Shown here one piece after another: positions 36,417 through 47,215 of a DNA stretch of 64,000 bases (position 1 is the first letter of the stretch; each line of letters starts with the position of its first letter). Origin of the DNA: Acorus gramineus (Eukaryota > Streptophyta > Magnoliopsida > Acorales > Acoraceae). Position numbers and translations under genes: made by a program. Location of the stretch: contig JAUJYN010000032.1 in the NCBI GenBank assembly GCA_030737835.1, forward strand, positions 464,471-528,470. Reading direction: 5' to 3'. The notes beneath the pieces are model-generated. The model was not told the origin of the DNA and did no database searches. It was given only the letters and a program-made list of their open reading frames with translations.

Positions 36417-36874
36417 ATGCCTCCTCGCAGAGGACGGCGCGGACGTGGTCCCTCTCGACCTTTGGAGGTCTCCGGACCTGCCAGAGGCGAGGATGCTATT
36501 GGTGAGTCCTCAGCCGTGAGGCCAGGATCAGCGCAGGAGCCTCCTGCCTGGGAGCGCGCGTTTGCGCGGATAGCTGATTTGGTGGAGACGCAGACCAGGG
36601 CATTGGAGGCCCAGACCAGAGTATTGGCAGATCAGGCACGGGAGATTCAGGAGCTGCCGTGAGGCAGTTCCGCAGGTTCCCTTGGTGGCAGATCCACCTG
36701 TGGTACCCGATGTACCCCCAGTCCCCGTGGTGGTCCTGGCGGTCAGAGTTCAGGACCCGCAGGAGAGGGAGGTGGGGCTAGAGGCTGCAGCAGAGTGGCC
36801 TCTCAGCCTTTCTGAAGCTCCACCCTCCCGAGTTCCAGGGTCAGACGGAGGACCCCCTTGCTCCAGAGAGATGG
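36417..36874 (+). pseudogene. gag: element E gag N-terminus (two frameshifts)
   Basis: Starts MPPRRGRRGRGPSRP at 36417, the same start as in B and D. A coiled-coil-like DLVETQTRALEAQTRVL stretch follows. Compared with B and D the frame is lost after IQEL (near 36655), and again near 36792 where several bases of 'AARVQQSG' are missing. The third frame then continues into the long ORF at 36875. Confidence 0.88.
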
Positions 36875-39157
36875 TTGATGGAGGTGGATACCATCTTCTC
36901 GACTATGCTTTGCACCGACCGCCAGCGAGTCTCCCTGGCCACGTTTATGCTGAAGGGTAGCGCCGCCGACTGGTGGGCTACTAGATCAGTGGACATCCCG
37001 GAGGGATTGGAGCAGCTTACATGGGCGGGATTCTGGAGGTATTTCTTGGAGGAGTACTTCCCCTTCTCGACGCGACAGATAGTGATGCAGGAGTTTGAGC
37101 AGCTGACTCAGGGCACTATGTCTGTCGCTGACTACTCCACGCGTTTCACGAGGCTGTCCAGATTCGCTCCAGCTTTGGTGATGGACGAGGAGACGAGGTG
37201 CCGTCGATTCGAGCTCGGTCTCAGCAGTGCCATTCGAGTGCACGTCACCTCCCAGGCTTTCTCGAGGTACTCCGACTTAGTGTCTCGAGCGAAGACCGTC
37301 GAGAGAGATCTCGGGATCCAGGTGAGGGCTTCGACCTCGTCGACAGACCAGAGGCCACCCAGGTGCCAGGACCAGGGTCAGCGGAAGAAGAAGAGGCCCC
37401 GTTTTGATCGGACAGCGGCTGCCTCTTCTCCAGCTGATGCGGTGCCAGTGCGAGGTCCGGCACCCATCGCAGCAGTGCCAGTCCAGACGAGGCGACCAGA
37501 GACGAGGCGCTGTTATCACTGTCAGCGCGTCGGGCATATTCTGTATAATTGCCCCGACGCTGGCCGACCCAAAGTGATGCCTCAGCAGCAGCAGCAGCCG
37601 TTTCAGCAGCGCCAGCAGCAGCAGCAGCCTCAGCGCCAGCCGCAACAGCAGCCTCAGCGTCAGCAGCAGCAGCCACAGGGTGGCCGTGCTGATCAGAGGA
37701 GGCAGCCAGCGCAGCAGGCGAGGCGTGCCCCTGCTCCTCAGCCGCAGTTCGTGCAGGGCCGAGTGGCAGCGCTTTCGGCAGAGGAGGCTCAGGCATCAGG
37801 CAGCGTGGTCAGAGGTACTGTTCAGATCTCCCAGCTTCCTGCTTATGTATTGTTTGATTCCGGAGCCACCCACTCGTTCGTGTCTCCCGCTTTCGCGAGA
37901 CGAACGGGCGTGGCGTCCGCCCCTTTGGATGGTATCTTGGAGGTATCATTGCCCGTGGGAGACCGGATTCTCCTCAGTTCTGTGTACCGAGGGTGTACGG
38001 TAGAGGTTGCGGAGCATGAGTTTCCAGTGGAGCTGGTGGAGCTCGCGATGACGGACTTTGATGCCATCCTGGGGATGGATTGGCTTGCAGCTAGTCATGC
38101 CAGCATCGACTGTTTCGCCAAGTCGGTGTCGTTCCACCTTCCGGGTCGGAGGTCCTTCCAGTTCGTGGGCGATCGAGACGTAGCTCCTTTGGGGTTCGTG
38201 TCGTCCATGCAGGCGTGGAGACTCCTTCAGGGTGGATGCGAGGGCTTTCTAGCTTATATTGCTCTGGAGGATGCACCGCTGCGGGCAGATATCAGTCAGA
38301 CTCCGGTCGTGGCAGAGTATCCCGAGGTTTTCCCTGATGATCTTCCGGGATTACCGCCGGATCGCGCGATCGAGTTTGAGATCAATCTGATTCCGGGGAC
38401 CGAGCCAGTTTCGAGGGCTCCGTACCGGATGGCCCCTGCAGAGCTGAGGGTGCTCAAGGAGCAGTTGGAGGAGTTGCTGGAGAAGGGCTTCGCACGTCCG
38501 AGTGTTTCTCCGTGGGGAGCCCCTGTCCTGTTCGTCCGGAAGAAGGACGGTTCGCTGCGGCTGTGTATTGATTACAGGCAGCTGAATAAACGGACAGTGA
38601 AGAACAAGTACCCGTTGCCGCGGATCGACGATCTGTTTGACCAGCTCCAGGGAGCGCGTGTCTTTTCCAAGATCGATCTCCGCTCGGGGTACTACCAGCT
38701 GAAGATCCGGGAGTCAGACATTCCGAAGACGGCCTTTCGCACCCGGTATGGGCACTACGAGTTCAGAGTACTGCCATTCGGGTTGACGAACGCGCCGGCG
38801 GCCTTCATGGATCTGATGAACCGGGTATTTCGACCCTTCCTCGACTCCTTTGTGGTAGTATTCATCGATGATATATTGGTGTACTCGAGGAGTCTTGAGG
38901 AGCACGCTCACCATCTTCGCACTGTCTTGGAGACTTTGGCCAGACATCAGTTGTTCGCCAAGTTCAGCAAGTGCGAGTTCTGGTTGGAGCGTATGGCCTT
39001 TCTGGGCCATGTGATTTCCGGTGAGGGTATATCTGTGGACCCGGAGAAGACGCTCGCCGTGTCGAATTGGCGTCGACCGTCGAACCCCACAGAGATTCGG
39101 AGCTTCTTGGGCTTGGCGGGTTATTACAGGAGGTTTGTCGAGGGTTCTCGAAGATAG
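36875..39157 (+). CDS. gag-pol: element E gag-protease-RT open frame
   Basis: A 760-codon frame. Gag core at about residues 1-130 ([27 protein letters not shown]), CCHC knuckle [14 protein letters not shown] near 212, and a Gln-rich linker near 235-270. The protease active site [11 protein letters not shown] is near 327 with ILGMDWL near 395. RT spans about 475-755, with [30 protein letters not shown] and the catalytic [13 protein letters not shown] near 660. The ORF ends after YYRRFVEG through a one-base deletion near 39144. Gag, protease and RT in one frame show that the family uses a single polyprotein. The ATG at 36875 is not the real start. Confidence 0.92.
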   Translation: MMEVDTIFSTMLCTDRQRVSLATFMLKGSAADWWATRSVDIPEGLEQLTWAGFWRYFLEEYFPFSTRQIVMQEFEQLTQGTMSVADYSTRFTRLSRFAPALVMDEETRCRRFELGLSSAIRVHVTSQAFSRYSDLVSRAKTVERDLGIQVRASTSSTDQRPPRCQDQGQRKKKRPRFDRTAAASSPADAVPVRGPAPIAAVPVQTRRPETRRCYHCQRVGHILYNCPDAGRPKVMPQQQQQPFQQRQQQQQPQRQPQQQPQRQQQQPQGGRADQRRQPAQQARRAPAPQPQFVQGRVAALSAEEAQASGSVVRGTVQISQLPAYVLFDSGATHSFVSPAFARRTGVASAPLDGILEVSLPVGDRILLSSVYRGCTVEVAEHEFPVELVELAMTDFDAILGMDWLAASHASIDCFAKSVSFHLPGRRSFQFVGDRDVAPLGFVSSMQAWRLLQGGCEGFLAYIALEDAPLRADISQTPVVAEYPEVFPDDLPGLPPDRAIEFEINLIPGTEPVSRAPYRMAPAELRVLKEQLEELLEKGFARPSVSPWGAPVLFVRKKDGSLRLCIDYRQLNKRTVKNKYPLPRIDDLFDQLQGARVFSKIDLRSGYYQLKIRESDIPKTAFRTRYGHYEFRVLPFGLTNAPAAFMDLMNRVFRPFLDSFVVVFIDDILVYSRSLEEHAHHLRTVLETLARHQLFAKFSKCEFWLERMAFLGHVISGEGISVDPEKTLAVSNWRRPSNPTEIRSFLGLAGYYRRFVEGSRR

Positions 39158-39900
39158 CCGTTCCTCTTACCCGCCTCACTCGGAAGGACATTCGGTTCGA
39201 GTGGTCCCCTGCTTGCGAGGAGAGCTTCCAGGAGCTGAAGCGAAGGCTCACCTCAGCGCCAGTTCTTACCCTTCCATCTGGGAGTGGTGGGTTCGCAGTT
39301 TACACGATGCATCGCAGTTGGGTGTGGGTTGCGTCCTGATGCAGCACGGTAAGGTGGTGGCTTACGCGTCTCGTCAGTTGAAGCCCCATGAGCAGAATTA
39401 CCCCACCCATGACCTGAGTTGGCTGCGATCATCTTTGCGCTGAAGATGTGGAGGCATTACCTCTATGGAGAGGAGTTCGAGCTCTTTACTGATCATAAGA
39501 GCTTGACATATCTGCAGTCTCAGCCGGAGCTCAACATGCGTCAGAGACGTTGGGTTGAGTTCCTGACAGACTACGATTGTGACATCGCTTACCATCCGGG
39601 TAAGGCGAATGTCGTTGCAGATGCGCTCAGTAGGCAGCCCCTGGGCATGGCCGCCCACATGGCTGTCCGTCGTTGGAGGCTTCTGGAGGAGGCCGCTTGC
39701 TGGATTAGTGTTCGAGAGACTCCTGCTGGTGGCTTTTTGGCCAGGCTAGTGGTGCAGCCAGTCCTTCTCGACGATATCCGCACGGCTCAGGCACAGGATC
39801 CGCATTTTATAGTCCTCTCTGAAGGCGTCGCCCGGGGCGAGCGTCCGGACTACCAGATTCACGCGGACGGGATCCTGCGATTCAGAGGCCGAGTGTGCAT
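39145..39900 (+). pseudogene. element E RNase H and linker (frameshifted)
   Basis: Continues the polyprotein in three frames. [11 protein letters not shown]...GGFAVYT, then a lost base near 39305, then [29 protein letters not shown], then another near 39416, then [26 protein letters not shown]...NVVADALS. Each break is consistent with one missing base relative to element B. RNase H acidic residues are all still readable. A further shift near 39905 leads into integrase. Confidence 0.88.
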
Positions 39901-40464
39901 TCCTACGACGCAGAGCTGAAGCGGAAGATTCTGGACGAGGCCCATGGCTCGAGGTACACAGTGCACCCTGGTGGCACGAAGATGTACAGGGGCCTTCGTC
40001 GCGGCTACTGGTGGCGCGGGATGAAGACGGATATTGCCCGTTTCGTTGCCCGATGCCTAGTATGCCAGCAGGTGAAGTCGGAGCATCAGCGCCCTGCGGG
40101 GAAGCTGCAGTCCATTGAGATCCCTCAGTGGAAGTGGGAGCAGATCACCATGGACTTCGTCTCGGGTTTGCCGAGGTCACGTTCGGGTCGCGATGCCATC
40201 TGGGTGATCGTCGACCGGCTGACGAAGTCTGCTCATTTCCTCCCCATCCGACTCACCGATTCTCTGGACACCCTGGCGCAGTTATTTGTCTCCGAGATTG
40301 TCCGTCTCCATGGCACTCCAGTCAGCATCATTTTCGATCGAGACGCGCGTTTTACTTCGAGGTTCTGGCGTAGCCTCCAGCACGCCCTTGGTACGAACCT
40401 CCATTTCAGTACAGCGTTTCATCCGCAGACGGACGGCCAGTCAGAGGACGATCTAGAACCTTGA
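39895..40464 (+). pseudogene. element E integrase, zinc-binding and catalytic domains
   Basis: A 189-codon frame. Zinc-binding HHCC region (RYTVHPGGTKMY...CLVCQQVKSEH), then the catalytic core with Asp in MDFVSG near residue 86, Asp in FDRDARF near 147 and Glu in DGQSE near 182, the expected 35-residue spacing. The usual Ser before the second Asp is Phe here. The frame breaks at 40447 (SEDDLEP) and resumes at 40469. Confidence 0.88.
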
Positions 40465-40468
40465 GGAC

Positions 40469-41191
40469 ATGCTGCGGGCCTGTGTTCTCGATTTTGGGGG
40501 CAGTTGGGAGAGGCACCTTCCGTTGGTGGAGTTTGCCTACAACAACAGCTACCACTCGAGCATCCGGATGGCTCCTTACGAGGCACTTTATGGCCGCAGC
40601 TGCAGGTCCCCCCTGTGTTGGGATGAGGTCGGAGAGCGCCAGTTAGAGGGACCAGAGATCGTTCACCAGACCTCCGAGATGGTGAAGACGATTCGCGAGC
40701 GTATCCGAGTCGCTCAGAGTCGTCAGAAGTGCTACGCCGACCGTCGTCGCCGTGAGCTCACCTTCGAGGTTGGTGACCATGTGTTCTTGAAGGTGTCCCC
40801 GATGAAGGGCATCTTCCGATTCGGTGTGCGGGGCAAGCTGAGTCCGCGTTTCATTGGGCCGTTCCTCATCCTCGAGCGAGTTGGAGAGGTGGCCTATCGC
40901 ATAGCTCTGCCCCCACAGTTGGCTCAGGCCCATGACGTCTTCCATGTCTCGCAGCTGAGGCGATATGTCCACGATCCTGCTCACATCATTCCGTTCGAGC
41001 CGCTCGTCTTCGAGCCGGACTTGTCTTTCGTGGAGCAGCCGATTGAGATCCTGGACCGCCGCGAGAAGAGGCTCCGCACCAAGACCGTCCAGCTGGTCAA
41101 GGTGCGATGGCAGCACCGTTCCGGTGCCGAGGCCACTTGGGAGCTCGAGGACGCCATGCGTGACGCGTATCCGCATCTTTTCCCTTCTTAG
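40469..41191 (+). CDS. element E integrase C-terminus and chromodomain
   Basis: A 240-codon frame. [11 protein letters not shown]...FAYNNSYHSSI, the GPFLILERVGEVAYRI module, DVFHVSQLRRYVHDP, and the chromodomain-like tail VQLVKVRWQHRSGAEATWELEDAMRDAYPHLFPS. It ends TAG at 41189-41191, 35 bases before the polypurine tract. The tail groups the element with Tekay/Del chromoviruses. The ATG is internal to the original polyprotein. Confidence 0.9.
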   Translation: MLRACVLDFGGSWERHLPLVEFAYNNSYHSSIRMAPYEALYGRSCRSPLCWDEVGERQLEGPEIVHQTSEMVKTIRERIRVAQSRQKCYADRRRRELTFEVGDHVFLKVSPMKGIFRFGVRGKLSPRFIGPFLILERVGEVAYRIALPPQLAQAHDVFHVSQLRRYVHDPAHIIPFEPLVFEPDLSFVEQPIEILDRREKRLRTKTVQLVKVRWQHRSGAEATWELEDAMRDAYPHLFPS

Positions 41192-41226
41192 TTGTTCTTG
41201 TATTTATTTTGAGGACAAAATTTCCT

Positions 41227-41239
41227 AAGGGGGGGAGAA
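41227..41239 (+). other. element E polypurine tract
   Basis: AAGGGGGGGAGAA immediately before the LTR start TGTTATATATG. Confidence 0.93.
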
Positions 41240-41678
41240 TGTTATATATGTGTCACTTTTTGGCCTGCTGGTAACCATTGGAGCATTTTGGCAGTTTTTG
41301 AGTTTTTTCGTTTTTCGATCGGAACCGCTAAAATTTTGGACTGTTAGCTATCGTCCTGAGCTAGAGGACTCCGATTGAAAATCTAACTGCATATTATGTG
41401 TCCTGGTGCCATTTTAAGCCACTCACGAAATTTTCATCGAATTCCGGTACGTTTCAGAATTTCGCAGTTCCGGGGCGTATCCGGGTTTTGACCGAACGAG
41501 AAGTCGTTGGGAGAGTTGACTCGGTCAAAGTGGGCCCATGACTTGGTCAACCTCTTTTGTCCTTTTGTGTGGTTGAGTTGACCTAGGTCAAACCCACTTA
41601 AAACCCCCCTTAAGCCCCCCTAAACCTAATTAGGGCTAAACTAATTAGGGGTGTGAGTATAGGTGGGGTGGGGGTGGT

Positions 41679-41685
41679 TATAAAG
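41679..41685 (+). promoter_or_regulatory. TATA box in LTR E
   Basis: TATAAAG in U3, about 25 bases before a 'cccctattcatc' stretch that is conserved at the same place in the other LTRs and could hold the start site. Confidence 0.55.
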
Positions 41686-42159
41686 GGATCCCACGACTTA
41701 AACCCCCTATTCATCTTCTTCCTCGTTGTGTTTTCTCTCTCCCCCTCACTCAAAAACAAGCTTTTGAGCCCCTTGGAGCCCTCAAAGCCTAAAACCTAAA
41801 GCATAGGAAGTGTAGATCCGGTCCCGATCTACACCCCGGTGCTTTCAAATCCGGATTCCGGCGTGTCTAGCCCTTTCTTCCGCCCTCTCTTCTCCTCAGA
41901 TCCGAGCCAAATCGGAGGTGGGATTAGGTCTTGGTGGTAGAGACCTTTGGGGAAGCTTTTCGGTGCGAAAGGAGCTTCCGGTTCCCTTCCCTTCCTCCTC
42001 TTCCTTTGGGTAATCTCTCCTTCCTTGTTTTTCTTGTTTAGATGCTTGTTAGGAGGGTGGGTTTGGGTGGTAGTGGCTGTCGGAGGTGGTTGGAGGCGTT
42101 CGGAGGCCTTGGGTGGCCGGTGGTTGGTGGTGGAGGTGCTCGGACAGGTTGGGTTGCTA

Positions 42160-42800
42160 TCTCGGGCAGGGCAGCAGCACAGGCAGCAGCACAGGCAGCA
42201 CAGGCGCAGCAGCTGGCAGGGCGCGCGCGTGCGTGCGCGCGGGCGTGCGCTCGGGTGGAGCTGGAGGCCAGCAGGGCACGCATCCTGGGCGTGCGGGGCG
42301 TGCGGGTGCTGGGCATGCGGGCGCTGGGCGTGCGGGCGCTGGGTGTGCTGGGTGTTGGTCGAGTGGGCATGCGCTGGGCATGCTGGGGGTGCTGGTCGAG
42401 TAGGCGCTGCGTGCAGGGCGTCGTGCGGGGTGCGCGCGGAGCGCTGCGCAGGGGCGCAGGCACGCTGTGCGCGCGCGGTGAGTCGGTGGAGTGCTGGGCA
42501 AGCTGGTGGTGCGCGCGGGGTGCGCGCGGAGCGCGGCGAGGCAGCGGAGGTGCGCGCGGGGTGAGGCGCTGGGCGCGCGGGGCGTGCGGGGTGCTCGTGG
42601 GCCAGCGCGGGGCGTGCGGGTGCGCGCGGGCTGCTGCGACGGGGCGCAGTGGGCGCGCGGTGCACCCGGGAGGCTCGACGGCATGTCCAGGCGATGGGCA
42701 GGGGCCCGGCAGTGCGCCTGGGTGCGCGGGCTGAGGCGCGGCGGTGCATCCGGGGGCGGGTGGCCGTGCGGGTGGTTACCGGGGGTGCGGGAGTGAGTCG
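42160..42800 (+). repeat. CpG-dense degenerate array in LTR E
   Basis: Strings of GCGCG and 'gggcgtgcggg' units with almost no A or T. It makes every frame open, so the ORFs on both strands here are not genes. Equivalent arrays lie in LTRs B, C, D, F, G and I and differ in length. Confidence 0.85.
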
Positions 42801-43369
42801 GGGTGCTCGGGCTAGCGTGCGTACTGTCACGCCCCAGGGCGGCCGTCCCCGGGACGCGGCAAGTGTATATAAAATATCAGAATCTACACAGGAGGTCAAT
42901 AATATATCATACACAAGCAACCAGAATGACACACAGACAACAAAGGGGCTGACATGATATATACACCAAATGCGGAAGCAAAAGACTGAATCTGTAAATA
43001 AAACATACTACAGACTCAATACACAATCATCTGTCCTATGAGAGCCAATATACACAAATACAACTGCGCATATATACAAACGCGTGCTCAAGCACGGAAA
43101 TAAAATGTTATATTTGTGTCACTTTTAACCTGCTGGTAACCGTTGGAGCGTCCTGGCAGTTTTTAAAATTTTTAGGGTTTTCGATCGGAACCGCTAATTT
43201 TTGGATTGTTAGCTATCGTCCTGAGCTAGAGGACTCCGATTGGAAATCTGACTGCATATTTGCTGTCCTGGTGCCATTTTAGACCTCTCACGAAAATTTC
43301 ATCGAATTCCGGCATCGTTTACAAAAATTTCGCAGTTCCGGGGCGTATCCGGGTTTTTAAGTCGCGCAC

Positions 43370-43377
43370 TATAAATA
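43370..43377 (+). promoter_or_regulatory. TATA box in LTR F
   Basis: TATAAATA, followed about 25 bases later by a 'gttcatcatcccc' stretch, as in the other LTRs. Confidence 0.55.
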
Positions 43378-43690
43378 AGTAGGATCTAAAATCCCGAGTT
43401 ACTGTTCATCATCCCCGACCTTGAGCATTTTCTCTCTCCCCTCTCTCTTTTTCTCACTTTCAAGCCCCCTAGAGCCCTCAAAGCTTAAAACCTAAAGCAC
43501 GGGAAGTGTAGATCGGGTCCCAATTCCGGTGTTTTCAAATTCCAATTCCGGCGAGTTTTGCCCGTCCGTCCGCCCTCTCTTCGTCCCTGATTTGAGCCAT
43601 CTCGGCGGTGGAGGTAGATCGGGGCGTAGGAGAGCCTTTGAGAAAGGTTTCGGCGCGCGGAGAGCCACCGGACTTCCCCTCCTCCCCTTG

Positions 43691-44896
43691 GTAAGCCCCC
43701 TTTCCCTCTTTTTCTTGCATAGATGAATGCTAGGGGGGTGGTTTTGTGGTTGGGAGGCGGTTGGCGGCGGTGGATGGCCGTCAGAGGGCTGTGGGAGGCG
43801 GTCGGAGGCTGTGGTGGTGGTCGGAGGTGGGTGGTAGAGGAGCTCGGGCTCGGGCAGGATGGCAGGGCAGCAGCCGCAGGCGCAGCACGCAGGGCCGCTG
43901 GCAGGGCGCGCGCGTGCGTGCGCGCGGGCGTGCGCTCGGGCTGGCGCTGGGCGTGCCTGGTGCTGGGCGTGCAGGGCTAGTCGGGTGCTAGGCTGGCAGG
44001 GCTAGCTGGGTAGGCTGGGAGCAGGGCACCAGTTTGCTGGGCGCGCGAGCGCGTGCGCGCGGGCGTGCGCTCGGGGGGTGCAGGGGCGCTCGGGCATCAG
44101 GCGGGCAGTGCCCCGGGCGTACAGGCGAGCGGTGCTCGGGCCACTCGGTGACGCGCGCAGGCAGGCAACGCGGGCAGCAGCGCGGGCAGGCTGGCAGGCG
44201 CGCTGGGCGCGTGCTGCCAGGCGCGCTGGGCGCGTGTTGCGCGGGAGTGCGCGTGGACGCTGGGTGAGGGTCCCGGGCGCTGGGCGCTGGCAGGCGCAGT
44301 CGGGCGCGCAGTCGTGCGCGGGTGCGTGCGCGCGGGTGCGCGCGGAGTGGGTGCGCGGGTGCGCGCGGGTGCTGGCGCGAGCGGGGGTGTGCGCGCGAGC
44401 GTGCGCGCGCGCGGGCAGGGCGCCTGGGCACTGTGCCTGGTTGCTGGGCAGGGCGCCTGGGCATGCGCCTGGGCTCGGTGCTGGGGGCCAGTGCGCGCGG
44501 TGCTGGGGGCCAGTGAGTGCGCGTGCTGGGGCGTGCGTGCAGTGCGCGCGGGGGCGCGCTGGGCTGGACGCGCGGTGCGGGCGGGCGCGCGCGAGTGTGC
44601 GCGTGCGTGCGGCGGTGCGTCGGGGCGCGCGGGCCGGCGGGCGACAGTGCGCCGGTGGTGTCCAGGTGTGCGGGCTGGGCTCGGCAGTGCGCCTTGGCGC
44701 GCGGGCCGGGGCTCGGCTGTGCGCCCGGGGCGGGTGGCCGTGCGTGCGGCTGCCCGGTGGGTTCTGGAGTGAGTCGGGATGCTCGGATACACGTGCGTAC
44801 GGGCCGTATGTACGTTTATCCGAGTGTTGGGTATTTTAGATGTATTTTTGGGTATTTTATGCATTGTTCTCACCTTGTTGAATGTCTGTCTTGCAG
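43691..44896 (+). other. putative LTR intron 1 in F
   Basis: Donor CCCTTG|GTAAGC and acceptor TGTCTTGCAG|ATCT. The interior is the CpG array. Inferred from conserved splice signals only. Confidence 0.45.
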
Positions 44897-44932
44897 ATCT
44901 GGACGGACGGTCGCGCGACGACCCGGATAGGG

Positions 44933-46193
44933 GTGAGTGGGACAATCCAACCCAGTAGAGAGGTGTTATACGCACTTGGGCGTATACCGACCTCTGCTGG
45001 GGCACCATGGATAAATATTGACATATTGTAATGTGTATATCATGCGAGCATGATTTAACTGTAGAATGCATGTTACCCTAGACTTTGCATGTTAGGGACT
45101 TGCACCCTTAGGATATGTGTATGAGCCATGCAGCATGTCCCCTGGTTCCATGTTAGGAAGCCCGGCCGATGCATGTGCCCTACTAGTTTATTTATTAAAT
45201 TAAATGCTAGTAAATGTTAAAATGCATGTTATAGTGAATATTATAGGGGAGGGGCCTTGCGAGGACAGCGGTGAGACCCGGGTTAGGGTACACCGTGTTC
45301 CTTGTTTGGTTGTCGGGGTGTCCTATAACGGGAACTCACGCTGCCCTCCCGAGTTTCTTTCCCCAACGATATTCCACCCTGTTATAACCTTATGCATGTT
45401 CCCCGCATCGTAGTTATGCGCCCTGGTGGGTTCTGAGGAATTCAGAACATTAGTGTTGTTATAATGTGCCGTCTGCGGATCCAAGTGGATCATATGCGAT
45501 GGGTAGGCTGTTCTGTTCCCTTCGTTGGATCCGGTAGAGACTACCCCAGCGTTAGACAGGCCTTCCTGACAGAGGGCTCCCATCAGTAGGCACCTCCTGA
45601 TTTAGGACGGACTGTGCTGAATGTGGGAGTAGACCAGGCGGCCTACGGAGTGGAGGAGAGACTATCGGTGGACCAAGGGTGACCAACAGCCTAGTCAGTC
45701 CCAAAATCCTATGTCACCCATTGAAGGGTGAGGGTGAGGGTGTAGTGGGTTGGCGATGAACGACCCACTGGAGTTGTGATTGGATGCTTGTAAGTCCCAA
45801 AATCCTATGTCACCCATTGAAGGGTGAGGGTGAGGGTGAGGGTGTAGCGGGTTGGCAGAAGCGACCCGTTAGTTTTTGGTGCAGTTAGTCCCAATATCCT
45901 ATGTCACCCATTGAAGGGTGAGGGTGAGGGTGTAGCGGGTTGGCGGAAGCGACCCGCTGGTTTTGTGTAGCCAGTCCCAATATCCTGTTGTCACCCATTG
46001 AAGGGTGAGGGTGAGGGTGTAGTGGGTCGGCGATTGAGCGACCCACGGGTTTGAGTTGTGCTATCATTTGTGGCTTAAGTAATGTGAATTGTGGATTATA
46101 AGGATATCTGGTTGTGGTCAATATCGTCTGTGATGCATGGGTTGTGCCGTTCACTGAGCGTGTGGCTCACCCCTCGCATAATATTTTCTTCAG
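44933..46193 (+). other. putative LTR intron 2 in F
   Basis: Donor GGG|GTGAGTGG and acceptor TATTTTCTTCAG|TG. A CTCAC branch-like motif in the conserved CACTGAGCGTGTGG-CTCACCCC block sits about 25-30 bases before the acceptor. Inferred. Confidence 0.45.
45690..46045 (+). repeat. G-quadruplex minisatellite in LTR F (4 units)
   Basis: Four units at periods of about 95, 96 and 86 bp, each AGTCCCAA-ATCCTATGTCACCCA then GGGTGAGGGTGAGGGTGTAG. Each can form a four-run quadruplex with the following GGG. Other copies of this LTR have two or three units. Confidence 0.88.
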
Positions 46194-47094
46194 TGTCATC
46201 TGAGTCGGATCTGGAGGAGGAGCTCCCCGAGGGATTTCATCAGTAGCGGAGTAGCGCCACGTCCCGCGAGTTGCAGAGGCTATCAGCATCCCTTGTGTTT
46301 GTATGTATCATTTTCCGTGCTTGGGCACGCGTTTGGTTGTATTTGGATGTCTTGTATGTATATTGGCTCTCACAGGACATGTGATTATGTATGGAGTCTG
46401 TAGTGTGTTTTGATTACAGATTCAGTCTTTAGTTATCCGCATTTGGTGTATATATCATGTCAGCCCTGCTTTTGTTGTCTGTGTGTCATTTGTATGATAT
46501 TATTGACCTCCTGTGTAGATTGTGATATTTTATATACACTTGCCGCGTCTCGGGGACGCCCGGGGCGTGACATAAAATACATACAGTCAAGAAGGGATGC
46601 TGATAGCCTCTGGCACTCGCAGGACGTAGCGCTGCTCCGCTACTGAAGGAATCCCTCGGAAAGCTCCACCTGCTGCTCCGGCTCCAGCTCAGGCTCAGTG
46701 GCAACTGGGGAAAAACATATGCTAGGGGTGAGCCACACGCTCAGTGAACAGCACAACCCATGCATCACAGACAATATTGGCCACAATTCAGATCTTAAAA
46801 ATCCACAATCTCTTATTAACAACCACAAAATGGTAACAAATACTCAAACCAGTGGGTCGCTCTATCGCCAACCCACTACACCCTCACCCTTCAATGGGTG
46901 ACATAGGATATTGGGACTGATATTCATCAAATCACAACACCAGTGGGTCGCTCATCGCCAACCCACTACACCCTCACCCTCACCCTTCAATGGGTGACAT
47001 AGGATTTTGGGACTGACTAGGCTGTTGGTCACCCTTGGTCCACCGATAGTCTCGCCTCCACTCCGTAGGCCGCTGGGCTATCACCCACTACTTC

Positions 47095-47215
47095 AACACA
47101 GTCCGTCACAAATATCGGGAGGCGCCTACTGATGGGAGCCCTCACCCACAACTTCAGCACAGTCCGTCACAAATATCGGGAGGCGCCTACTGATGGGAAC
47201 CCTTAGAAGGGACGG
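47095..47215 (-). repeat. short tandem duplication in LTR G
   Basis: 'cacagtccgtcacaaatatc' with the following GGGAGGCGCCTACTGATGGGA occurs twice about 64 bases apart. Confidence 0.8.

Larger units (their letters stand above)
41240..42824 (+). repeat. element E 3' LTR, first part
   Basis: Begins TGTTATATATGTGTCAC. U3 carries GGGTTTTGACC and GTCAA-rich repeats and the TATA box at 41679. The transcribed part has a donor at 42010 and the CpG array 42160-42800. Solo LTR G interrupts it after CGTAC; it continues at 49800. Confidence 0.93.
43106..46572 (+). mobile_element. solo LTR F
   Basis: 3,467 bp, TGTTATATTTG...GGGGCGTGACA flanked by TAAAA (43101-43105 and 46573-46577). It is the innermost insertion. 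TATAAATA lies at 43370-43377. Putative intron 1 is 43691-44896 and intron 2 is 44933-46193. The CpG array is about 43730-44780. Four quadruplex minisatellite units lie at 45690-46045. Confidence 0.95.

Noticed and set aside
41829-42932. 367-codon minus-strand ORF
   Set aside because: Crosses from LTR E into solo LTR G and runs through the CpG array, so it cannot be an ancestral gene.
44097-45071. 324-codon minus-strand ORF in solo LTR F
   Set aside because: Low-complexity Arg/Ala/Pro string antisense to the LTR; not conserved.
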